A DNA stretch of 64,000 nt from Trifolium pratense (Eukaryota > Streptophyta > Magnoliopsida > Fabales > Fabaceae). Of the stretch, positions 55,218-64,000 are shown in pieces; positions within the stretch are counted from its first letter, which is position 1; each line of letters begins with the position of its first letter. The stretch covers positions 248,001 through 312,000 of the forward strand of contig NC_060061.1 of assembly GCF_020283565.1 (NCBI RefSeq), in the 5' to 3' direction. Under the pieces are notes generated by a model. It did not search any database, was not told the DNA's origin, and was given only the letters and a program-made list of their open reading frames with translations. A program made the translations under genes and the position numbers.

Positions 55218-57469
55218 TGTAACGACCCATTTTTCGTATTCGTATATTTTATTAAATGTATTTTATTTATTAATTGGCTTTTATTATTTTAGTGAGCGAC
55301 GAATAATTATTTAGCCGAACGTAAGTTATTAGACGCGAGAACCATTGTTTTGGGCTTATGGGCGTGAGAGGCAATGGGCCTAAGCCAATTGGGCTTGGTT
55401 CATGACCATGAGAAGTAGTATAAGTAGCAAGTCAAACATATGAATAGTTTCACAATTCATTTTCTTTGAACTTTGAGTGAGTAAGAGCAAGAGCAAAACC
55501 ATAGAGCTAAGCTAGGGTTTGATCAAGAGAGAAAGCTTGAGCAAGAGAAGGCTTGGATCATCATCTTTGCTTAAGGTAAGAGATTAGAATTCATGATTCT
55601 TGAGTGACAAGGAGAGGGGAGATTGTCTATGTCTCCGTTCCCGAACTCTCCCACTCAATTTCTTTTAGACTTTTGATAAGCTTTTGTATGTGAGTGTGAT
55701 GTTCTTCATCATCACTTTGTATGTGTTAATCACTAGCTTGATTCCATGATAAATATGTACGTGTTGGGATCATTTTTATTAAGTTTATGAAAGTTACTTA
55801 AAACCCAAGAAATTGGCATGATTTTGATTGTTAGAGGTATTTGGATGTTTGGAAGGGATGATTAATGTTCCTTGATACCATATATGTTTGGAATGGCTGT
55901 TTATATGAATTTATAACATGTTTGGATGAATTTTTGAGTTGATTTGAGGTTAAACCGCCTTAGATAACTCAAGAACAGATATTCTGTTCTGGTGTGGTTC
56001 GCTAAGCGACCAGGAGTTCGCTGTAGCGAACAGGTTCGCTGGATCTCGCCGAAGCTCGCCATGAGCAGGTGACTTCCTGGTGAGGTTCGCTTAGGCTCGC
56101 TAAGCCTTCGCTCAGCGAATAGTTCGTTGAAGCTCGCCGAAGCTCGCCATGAGCAGGTGACTTCCTGGTGAGGTTCGCCAAGTCTCGCTAAGGCTTCGCT
56201 TAGCGAAGGCCTCTGTGACAGCAATTCTTGTTGATGTTTGTAAGTGTGATTAGGCACTTGTAACATGGTTTAAGAGTAACCTTACATGATTATTGATACA
56301 TGTTGATACTGTTAATGCTTATTGTTAATCGTTATATGATTGATAAACGTGTATGCAATAAGTTGTAGCTTAAAGTGAGCAATGTGATGTTTTGGCATTA
56401 ATTTGCAATGTTAAGTGAATGTGTTAGGATTGTGTTCCCGCATTCATAATGAGTAGCTTCGAGCTAGAAATATCATATTGATGATATGTGCAAACATACA
56501 TGCATTCATGTATATATATATGTTGAAATTGGAAACTTGGGTTCCAATAGATTTAAATGGATTTTTGAGTCCATAAGGAAGCCGAGGATCGGATTAGATG
56601 AATCCATAAGATCTAGAGCTGCTATCCAGCAGGATATAAAACTGTTTAACTTATCCATGAGGGATATGAAGGTTTGGTAAGTTCCGAACAATCCGGCAAG
56701 ATGTAAAACTGTTTAACTTATCCATGAGGGGTAAAAGGCAATTGGTACCACATGCATTAGTCGTGTCTAGGGATGACATGACATAGAATGATTGGCATTA
56801 GATACATTAGGGTAAATGCGCATATATTTGATAAGTGGTATGTGACATTATCTGGTTGAACTGTGTTGAACCTTATTAATTGATAATTGTTTAGCACGAT
56901 GATTTGGCGTGAGTTAGAATATATATGATGTAGTTCGAAAGTGTAAGGCCTTTCTTATACTCGTATGATATGCGATTATGTTTTCTAACTCTCTGCTTTG
57001 TGTTATTTGCTGGACCTTTGGGGGTTCAGATATTCAGGCTGAGGACTGTGCCGACGTTTAGACTGCGGTATTAGCTGGGTGTTGAAGATACCTTTTTGGT
57101 GAGGAGACTTAGCATAGACTACTCCTCTTAGTACTAGCTTTTGACTAGAGTTTGTAAATAGTAAATGCTCTGGTAATGTAACATCGAGTCGGGGTTACGC
57201 TTGGATTTCATCGTATATCGGTGTTACCTTTTGATATGCTAGTTCTTGTATAAGTGGCATCCTTAGGGATGAATTTGGCTTATGTATATATATATGTATA
57301 TATATGCATGCTTGGTTTGATTGGAATCCGCTGTTGCTTTTCATGTTAAATTTCATGACGCTCTGTGTGTATGCTTGTGTTTTAATTACCGCGTGGCACT
57401 CTGCCTTTACACTTGTTGAAAAGTTTTTAAAATTACGTTTTTAAGGGTAGTATGGGTTAGGGTGTTACA
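55218..57469 (+). repeat. 5' long terminal repeat, 2252 bp
   Basis: Bounded by TGTAACGACC and GTGTTACA. Over the 2045 bp that can be aligned to the 3' LTR I see one substitution (T at 55594, C at 62329) and one TA-repeat length change near 56512. Contains a GC-rich repeat island (55995-56215), and a second short repeat (TAAAACTGTTTAACTTATCC near 56636 and 56704). A TATAAG box near 55420 may be the promoter. Confidence 0.95.
56045..56178. repeat. GC-rich tandem repeat island within the 5' LTR
   Basis: A 46-bp segment starting CTCGCCGAAGCTCGCCATGA and ending GAGGTTCGC is present at 56045-56090 and again, without mismatch, at 56133-56178. Surrounding TTCGCT and AGCGAA motifs are inverted copies of one another and can form hairpins. 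The same island is in the 3' LTR at +6735 bp. Confidence 0.85.
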
Positions 57470-57473
57470 ATAG

Positions 57474-57491
57474 TGGTATCAGAGCAGGTCG
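57474..57491 (+). other. Primer-binding site, initiator tRNA-Met type
   Basis: TGGTATCAGAGCAGGTCG begins five bases after the LTR. TGGTATCAGAGC is the sequence complementary to the 3' end of plant initiator tRNA-Met, the usual primer for Ty3 elements. Confidence 0.85.
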
Positions 57492-57592
57492 GTTCGTGTG
57501 AACCAATTAGGACTTTTCTTTTCCCCGTATGAGCATGTGTAGGGAACACTGTTAGTACTTTCTAACGTCTAGTTGTGATTCGTTCAGGAATC

Positions 57593-60500
57593 ATGGCTGC
57601 TGCAAGAACGAATGCTCAGATTGCGGAAGCTTTGGCCGCACTCACCAACATCGTGGTTAGAGATCATCAACCTAGAAGAGAGATAGAGATGAGGTTGGAA
57701 AGGTTCATGAAGCAGAAACCGCCAACATTTACCGGAGGTTACAACCCGGATGGAGCTCACAAGTGGCTGGAGGAACTTGAGATAATTTTTGAAGCAATGG
57801 ATTGTTCCGAGGAAGGGAAGACAACCCTTGGGACATATGTGTTGCGTGAGGAAGCGAATGTGTGGTGGAAGAATGCCAAGTTGAGGCTAGGACCCGGTGG
57901 TATGGCTATACCATGGGCAATGTTTAAGAGAGAATTTTTGGTTAAGTATTTTCCTGTGGATGTGAAGAATAAGAAGGTGGTGGAATTCATGGAGTTGAAA
58001 CAGGGAAATATGACGGTAGCTGACTATGCCGTCAAGTTTGAGACTTTGTGTGCGTTTAGCCCGCATTACAACACTTTGGAAGCGGAGAACGACAAGTGTG
58101 TGAAGTTTGAAAGTGGTCTACGTCCAGACATCAAGCATATGATTGGATTTTCGCAGATAAGGGATTTTGCGACCCTTGTGAACAAAAGTAGGATTTGTGA
58201 TGAAGATGGTAGGGCAAAGGTGAATTACTATAAAGCTGCGAATGACCGAAAAGGGAAAGGACAAGAGCGCGGAAAACCTTATGATAACCGCGGTAGGGGT
58301 AATACAAGTGGTGGTAAGAAGCCAGTGAATGGGAATTGTTACAAATGTGGAGAGAGGGGTCATATGTCGTATGATTGCCTGAAGAAATTGGACAAGTGTT
58401 TGAATTGTGGGAAGTTAGGCCACAAAGCCGAAGTGTGTAGGACAAGAGTGTTTTGTTTCAACTGTGGTGAGGAGGGCCACAAGAGTATAATCTGCAAGAA
58501 GCCCAAGAAGGTGATGGGCAAAGTGTTTGCTTTAAGTGGAGAGGATGCTAGCCTTGAGGACAATCTCATTAGAGGTACGTGTTTCATCTATGACACTCCT
58601 TTAATTGCGATTATAGATACGGGAGCGACACATTCTTTTATTTCTTTGGATTGTGCGAAGCGTCTTAGTATTCCTTTAACGGATATGATGGGTAGGATGG
58701 AAATAGAAACTCCTGCTAATGGTTCAGTGATTACTCGACAAGTATGTCGTAATTGCCCCGTAACCATTTTTGATAGGCACTTTGGTATGGATTTAGTATG
58801 TATTCCACTTAGTGGTATGGATGTAATTTTTGGTATGAATTGGTTAATCTTCAACCGGATTCATATCAACTGTCGTAAGAAGGCTGTTGTTTTTCCGAAG
58901 CCGGAGGAGAACTTGCATTTGATGAGCGGGAAGGAAGTGTCGGAAGCGTTGAAAGAACATGCCGAGATGTTCATGATGTTTGCATCATTGAAGCTCGAAG
59001 GAGGAGTTAAAATAGAAGAGTTACCGATCGTTTGTGAATTCCCAGATGTGTTTCCGGATGATATATCTGACGTACCTCCGAAGCGAGAGGTAGAGTTTTC
59101 TATCGACCTAGTACCTGGAACTAGTCCGATATCGATGGCGCCGTATCGAATGTCAGCGTCAGAGTTGAATGAGTTGAAGAAGCAACTTGAAGAGCTGCTT
59201 GAGAAGAGGTTTGTTCGACCGAGTGTTTCGCCATGGGGAGCGCCGGTATTGCTTGTGAAGAAGAAAGATGGAAGCATGAGATTATGTATAGACTATCGTC
59301 AGTTGAACAAAGTGACGATCAAGAATAAATATCCACTTCCGAGGATAGATGATTTGATGGATCAACTAGTTGGAGCTTGTGTGTTTAGTAAGATCGATTT
59401 GAGATCTGGATACCATCAGATTAGAGTGAAGACGGAAGACATACCTAAGACTGCATTTAGGACGAGGTATGGGCACTACGAGTATTCAGTTATGCCGTTT
59501 GGTGTGACAAATGCACCTGGAGTTTTTATGGAGTATATGAACAGAATTTTCCATTCATTTTTGGATAGATTCGTGGTGGTGTTCATTGACGACATTTTGA
59601 TTTACTCAAAATCCGAGGAAGAGCACGAAGAGCACTTGAGGATTGTTTTGCAAGTCTTGAAGGAGAAGAAGTTGTATGCCAAGTTGTCAAAGTGTGAATT
59701 TTGGATGAAAGAGGTGAGTTTCCTAGGGCATATAATTTCGAGTGGAGGAATCGCGGTAGATCCTGCGAAGGTTGACGCTGTGTCACAGTGGGGAACGCCG
59801 GAATCTGTTTCAGAGATTAGAAGTTTCCTTGGTTTGGCCGGTTATTATAGAAGATTCATCGAAGGTTTTTCGAAGTTGGCTTTACCGTTAACCAAGTTGA
59901 CGAGGAAAGATCAAGCGTTTGTTTGGGATGGTATTTGTGAGAAGAGTTTCCAAGAGCTCAAGAGAAGATTGACTACTGCACCCGTGTTGATTTTACCCGA
60001 TGCCAAAGAGTCGTTCGTCGTGTATTGCGATGCTTCGAAGTTAGGACTTGGCGGAGTGCTTATGCAAGGGGGTAATGTGGTAGCATATGCTTCAAGGCAA
60101 CTGAAGGTTCACGAGAGGAACTATCCGACGCATGATTTGGAGTTAGCCGCAGTGGTGTTTGCTTTGAAAGTGTGGAGACACTACTTGTATGGATCGAGGT
60201 TTGAAGTGTTTAGTGATCACAAGAGTTTGAAATACTTATTCGACCAGAGGGAGTTGAATATGAGGCAACGAAGATGGCTCGAATTCTTAAAGGACTACGA
60301 TTTTGAATTGAGTTATCACCCCGGAAAAGCCAATGTAGTGGCCGATGCATTAAGTAGGAAAACTTTGCATATGTCATCATTGATGGTGAGAGAGTTGGAG
60401 TTGATTGAAGAATTCCGAGACTTGAGTCTTGTGTGTGAGGTTACTTCTGCAAGTGTGAAGCTTGGAATGTTAAAGTTGACGAATCCTTTTCTTGAAGATA

Positions 60501-61957
60501 TTAAAGAACGTCAGAAATCGGATAAGAAATTGATGGAGAAGATGGTACTCATCAATGAAGGCAAGGAGACCAATATCAAGATTGACGAGAGTGGAGTCAT
60601 GAGATTTCACGGAAGAGTTTGTGTACCGGATGTACCCGAATTGAAGAGAATGATCATGGAAGAAGGTCACAGAAGTGGTTTGAGTATTCATCCTGGAGTA
60701 ACCAAGATGTATCAGGATTTGAGGAAGTTGTTTTGGTGGCCGGGAATGAAGAGGCAAATTTCTGAATTTGTTTATTCATGCTTAACTTGTCAGAAATCGA
60801 AGATTGAGCATCAGAAGCCGTTTGGTTTGTTACAACCAATGTTTATACCCGAATGGAAATGGGATAGCATTGCAATGGATTTTGTGGGAGGTTTACCGAA
60901 GACCAAGAAAAGTAACGAGGTGATTTGGGTAGTGGTAGATCGTTTGACGAAGTGTGCTCACTTCATTGCTATCAGGAAAGGTACTTTGGTGCCTAAGTTG
61001 GCCGAGATTTATGTGGAGCAGATTGTGAAGCTACATGGTATTCCAACAAGTATTATTTCGGATAGAGATCCGAGATTTACTTCTAGATTTTGGGAAAGCT
61101 TGCAAGAAGCTTTAGGAACGAAGTTGAGGTTGAGTTCAGCTTATCATCCTCAGACAGATGGTCAGTCGGAGAGGACGATACAATCCTTAGAGGATTTGTT
61201 GAGGGCTTGTGTTTTGGAGCAAAACGTGAATTGGGATTCTTGTTTGCCGTTGGTAGAGTTTACATACAACAACAGTTACCATTCTAGTATCGGAATGGCA
61301 CCGTTTGAGGCTTTGTATGGGAGAAGGTGTAGGACACCTCTGTGTTGGTATGAAACTGGAGAAGGTGCAATTCTTGGACCAGAGATTGTACAAGAAACAA
61401 CAGAGAAGATTCGGATGATTCGTGAGAAGATGAAAGCGTCTCAGAGTCGACAGAAGAGTTATCATGATAAGAGGAGGAAGGACATTGAATTCCAAGAAGG
61501 GGATCATGTATTCCTACGAGTTAAATCGACTACTGGAGTAGGACGTGCGTTGAAGTCAAGGAAATTGACGTCAAGGTTTATCGGGCCGTTTGAGATTTTG
61601 AAGCGAGTTGGGAAAGTTGCGTATAGGATTGCATTACCGCCATCATTGGCGAATTTGCACGATGTTTTTCATGTATCACAGTTGCGCAAGTATGTGTCTG
61701 ATCCGACACACGTGATTGAATCGGACGATGTTCAAGTGAGGGATGACTTGACCGTCGAGACTGTGCCTTTGAGAATCGAAGGGAGAGAAGTGAAGAGGTT
61801 GAGAAACAAAGAGATTGCATCCGTGAAAGTCGTGTGGGGAGGACCGGCTGGTGAGAATGCGACGTGGGAGTTGGAAAGCAAGATGAGAGATTCTTATCCC
61901 GATCTGTTTCTAGGTAATTTCGAGGGCGAAATTCTTTTAAGGGGGGTAGGATTGTAA
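57593..61957 (+). CDS. Ty3/gypsy gag-pol polyprotein, intact, 1454 aa
   Basis: One uninterrupted frame from the first ATG (57593) to a TAA at 61955-61957. Gag occupies about residues 1-240. Three CCHC zinc knuckles follow (about 249-302: [42 protein letters not shown]), where one is more usual. The protease motif DTGATHSF is near 341. Reverse transcriptase has [12 protein letters not shown] and the FIDDIL active site near 664. RNase H carries [13 protein letters not shown] (about 808). Integrase has an HHCC zinc finger (from about 1024) and a D-D-E core (MDFVGG, SDRDPRF, SERTIQ). It ends with FIGPFEIL and a chromodomain-like segment ending NATWELESK. No stop or frameshift was seen. The last codons overlap the first five bases of the 3' LTR. 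Confidence 0.95.
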   Translation: MAAARTNAQIAEALAALTNIVVRDHQPRREIEMRLERFMKQKPPTFTGGYNPDGAHKWLEELEIIFEAMDCSEEGKTTLGTYVLREEANVWWKNAKLRLGPGGMAIPWAMFKREFLVKYFPVDVKNKKVVEFMELKQGNMTVADYAVKFETLCAFSPHYNTLEAENDKCVKFESGLRPDIKHMIGFSQIRDFATLVNKSRICDEDGRAKVNYYKAANDRKGKGQERGKPYDNRGRGNTSGGKKPVNGNCYKCGERGHMSYDCLKKLDKCLNCGKLGHKAEVCRTRVFCFNCGEEGHKSIICKKPKKVMGKVFALSGEDASLEDNLIRGTCFIYDTPLIAIIDTGATHSFISLDCAKRLSIPLTDMMGRMEIETPANGSVITRQVCRNCPVTIFDRHFGMDLVCIPLSGMDVIFGMNWLIFNRIHINCRKKAVVFPKPEENLHLMSGKEVSEALKEHAEMFMMFASLKLEGGVKIEELPIVCEFPDVFPDDISDVPPKREVEFSIDLVPGTSPISMAPYRMSASELNELKKQLEELLEKRFVRPSVSPWGAPVLLVKKKDGSMRLCIDYRQLNKVTIKNKYPLPRIDDLMDQLVGACVFSKIDLRSGYHQIRVKTEDIPKTAFRTRYGHYEYSVMPFGVTNAPGVFMEYMNRIFHSFLDRFVVVFIDDILIYSKSEEEHEEHLRIVLQVLKEKKLYAKLSKCEFWMKEVSFLGHIISSGGIAVDPAKVDAVSQWGTPESVSEIRSFLGLAGYYRRFIEGFSKLALPLTKLTRKDQAFVWDGICEKSFQELKRRLTTAPVLILPDAKESFVVYCDASKLGLGGVLMQGGNVVAYASRQLKVHERNYPTHDLELAAVVFALKVWRHYLYGSRFEVFSDHKSLKYLFDQRELNMRQRRWLEFLKDYDFELSYHPGKANVVADALSRKTLHMSSLMVRELELIEEFRDLSLVCEVTSASVKLGMLKLTNPFLEDIKERQKSDKKLMEKMVLINEGKETNIKIDESGVMRFHGRVCVPDVPELKRMIMEEGHRSGLSIHPGVTKMYQDLRKLFWWPGMKRQISEFVYSCLTCQKSKIEHQKPFGLLQPMFIPEWKWDSIAMDFVGGLPKTKKSNEVIWVVVDRLTKCAHFIAIRKGTLVPKLAEIYVEQIVKLHGIPTSIISDRDPRFTSRFWESLQEALGTKLRLSSAYHPQTDGQSERTIQSLEDLLRACVLEQNVNWDSCLPLVEFTYNNSYHSSIGMAPFEALYGRRCRTPLCWYETGEGAILGPEIVQETTEKIRMIREKMKASQSRQKSYHDKRRKDIEFQEGDHVFLRVKSTTGVGRALKSRKLTSRFIGPFEILKRVGKVAYRIALPPSLANLHDVFHVSQLRKYVSDPTHVIESDDVQVRDDLTVETVPLRIEGREVKRLRNKEIASVKVVWGGPAGENATWELESKMRDSYPDLFLGNFEGEILLRGVGL
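61934..61952 (+). other. Polypurine tract
   Basis: TTTTAAGGGGGGTAGGATTG straddles the end of the internal region; the purine-rich AAGGGGGGTAGGA directly precedes the TG of the 3' LTR and would prime plus-strand synthesis. It is also part of the polyprotein coding sequence. Confidence 0.8.
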
Positions 61958-64000
61958 CGACCCATTTTTCGTATTCGTATATTTTATTAAATGTATTTTA
62001 TTTATTAATTGGCTTTTATTATTTTAGTGAGCGACGAATAATTATTTAGCCGAACGTAAGTTATTAGACGCGAGAACCATTGTTTTGGGCTTATGGGCGT
62101 GAGAGGCAATGGGCCTAAGCCAATTGGGCTTGGTTCATGACCATGAGAAGTAGTATAAGTAGCAAGTCAAACATATGAATAGTTTCACAATTCATTTTCT
62201 TTGAACTTTGAGTGAGTAAGAGCAAGAGCAAAACCATAGAGCTAAGCTAGGGTTTGATCAAGAGAGAAAGCTTGAGCAAGAGAAGGCTTGGATCATCATC
62301 TTTGCTTAAGGTAAGAGATTAGAATTCACGATTCTTGAGTGACAAGGAGAGGGGAGATTGTCTATGTCTCCGTTCCCGAACTCTCCCACTCAATTTCTTT
62401 TAGACTTTTGATAAGCTTTTGTATGTGAGTGTGATGTTCTTCATCATCACTTTGTATGTGTTAATCACTAGCTTGATTCCATGATAAATATGTACGTGTT
62501 GGGATCATTTTTATTAAGTTTATGAAAGTTACTTAAAACCCAAGAAATTGGCATGATTTTGATTGTTAGAGGTATTTGGATGTTTGGAAGGGATGATTAA
62601 TGTTCCTTGATACCATATATGTTTGGAATGGCTGTTTATATGAATTTATAACATGTTTGGATGAATTTTTGAGTTGATTTGAGGTTAAACCGCCTTAGAT
62701 AACTCAAGAACAGATATTCTGTTCTGGTGTGGTTCGCTAAGCGACCAGGAGTTCGCTGTAGCGAACAGGTTCGCTGGATCTCGCCGAAGCTCGCCATGAG
62801 CAGGTGACTTCCTGGTGAGGTTCGCTTAGGCTCGCTAAGCCTTCGCTCAGCGAATAGTTCGTTGAAGCTCGCCGAAGCTCGCCATGAGCAGGTGACTTCC
62901 TGGTGAGGTTCGCCAAGTCTCGCTAAGGCTTCGCTTAGCGAAGGCCTCTGTGACAGCAATTCTTGTTGATGTTTGTAAGTGTGATTAGGCACTTGTAACA
63001 TGGTTTAAGAGTAACCTTACATGATTATTGATACATGTTGATACTGTTAATGCTTATTGTTAATCGTTATATGATTGATAAACGTGTATGCAATAAGTTG
63101 TAGCTTAAAGTGAGCAATGTGATGTTTTGGCATTAATTTGCAATGTTAAGTGAATGTGTTAGGATTGTGTTCCCGCATTCATAATGAGTAGCTTCGAGCT
63201 AGAAATATCATATTGATGATATGTGCAAACATACATGCATTCATGTATATATATATATGTTGAAATTGGAAACTTGGGTTCCAATAGATTTAAATGGATT
63301 TTTGAGTCCATAAGGAAGCCGAGGATCGGATTAGATGAATCCATAAGATCTAGAGCTGCTATCCAGCAGGATATAAAACTGTTTAACTTATCCATGAGGG
63401 ATATGAAGGTTTGGTAAGTTCCGAACAATCCGGCAAGATGTAAAACTGTTTAACTTATCCATGAGGGGTAAAAGGCAATTGGTACCACATGCATTAGTCG
63501 TGTCTAGGGATGACATGACATAGAATGATTGGCATTAGATACATTAGGGTAAATGCGCATATATTTGATAAGTGGTATGTGACATTATCTGGTTGAACTG
63601 TGTTGAACCTTATTAATTGATAATTGTTTAGCACGATGATTTGGCGTGAGTTAGAATATATATGATGTAGTTCGAAAGTGTAAGGCCTTTCTTATACTCG
63701 TATGATATGCGATTATGTTTTCTAACTCTCTGCTTTGTGTTATTTGCTGGACCTTTGGGGGTTCAGATATTCAGGCTGAGGACTGTGCCGACGTTTAGAC
63801 TGCGGTATTAGCTGGGTGTTGAAGATACCTTTTTGGTGAGGAGACTTAGCATAGACTACTCCTCTTAGTACTAGCTTTTGACTAGAGTTTGTAAATAGTA
63901 AATGCTCTGGTAATGTAACATCGAGTCGGGGTTACGCTTGGATTTCATCGTATATCGGTGTTACCTTTTGATATGCTAGTTCTTGTATAAGTGGCATCCT
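61953..64000 (+). repeat. 3' long terminal repeat, truncated by the window
   Basis: The first 2048 bp of an LTR matching 55218-57263. About 205 bp, including the CA end and the right target-site duplication, lie beyond the window. Confidence 0.95.

Larger units (their letters stand above)
55218..64000 (+). mobile_element. Full-length Ty3/gypsy LTR retrotransposon, Tekay-like, extends past the window
   Basis: Components in order: 5' LTR (55218-57469), primer-binding site, one gag-pol frame, polypurine tract and 3' LTR (from 61953, cut off at 64000). LTRs start TGTAACGACC and end GGGTGTTACA. Domain order (protease, RT, RNase H, integrase) defines Ty3/gypsy. The C-terminal chromodomain-like segment suggests a chromovirus, probably Tekay/Del; the clade is inference. 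The 5-bp sequence before the left LTR is AATAT; its duplicate would lie outside the window. Confidence 0.93.

Noticed and set aside
55901..56266. A 121-residue minus-strand open frame present in both LTRs
   Set aside because: It overlaps the GC-rich repeat island, is antisense to the element, and its repeated internal sequence is explained by the tandem 46-mer.
58000..61800. Many minus-strand frames of 60-140 residues
   Set aside because: They are shadows of the gag-pol frame and show no domains.

Overview
This is a 64 kb window of nuclear DNA from a flowering plant, most likely a galegoid (IRLC) legume of the Medicago/Trifolium type. That identification is inference. It rests on the very AT-rich intergenic DNA, GT-AG introns, plant gene families (D-type cyclin, plant L-asparaginase, PPR, G-type lectin receptor kinase), and a dense population of SINEs, MITEs and Ty3 elements typical of legume genomes. 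Nothing bacterial or organellar is visible.

Genes, left to right. A four-exon D3-type cyclin lies at 2763-4325 (+). Two intact four-exon L-asparaginase/isoaspartyl peptidase genes lie at 22742-24084 and 32513-33856 (+), followed by a decayed third copy at about 36989-37425. They form a local array, and part of the downstream non-coding DNA is duplicated with them. A frameshifted PPR pseudogene abuts the third copy (about 37426-39283), followed by a scrap of a LOG-type cytokinin-activating enzyme (about 40329-40457). A two-exon SASA-family carbohydrate esterase is on the minus strand (43347-40629). A single-exon G-type lectin receptor kinase of 811 aa is at 48471-50906 (+). These are independent plant genes, not an operon. 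The only functional grouping is the asparaginase array.

The rest is mobile DNA. I recognise five tRNA-like SINE families, several with exact target-site duplications (TSDs). There are Stowaway-, Harbinger- and Mutator-type MITEs with identifiable TSDs, two CACTA-type ends, a 5'-truncated LINE with a 16-bp TSD, and LINE coding remnants. A 2.1-kb Mutator-type element with a 9-bp TSD carries a higher-order array of 16 palindromes. The right end (55218-64000) is a very young, structurally intact Ty3/gypsy retrotransposon. It has near-identical LTRs of about 2.25 kb and one uninterrupted gag-pol frame, and it is inserted into what looks like an older Ogre-like element. Its 3' LTR runs off the window.

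The most unusual signal is a recurring class of micro-insertions. Each is a 6-44 bp sequence, mostly a poly(A) tract with a few extra bases (often GTCAAA or GTACCAAA), flanked by 10-20 bp direct repeats like retroposon TSDs. About fifteen candidates occur across the window. One can be compared with a paralogous empty site inside the asparaginase duplication.
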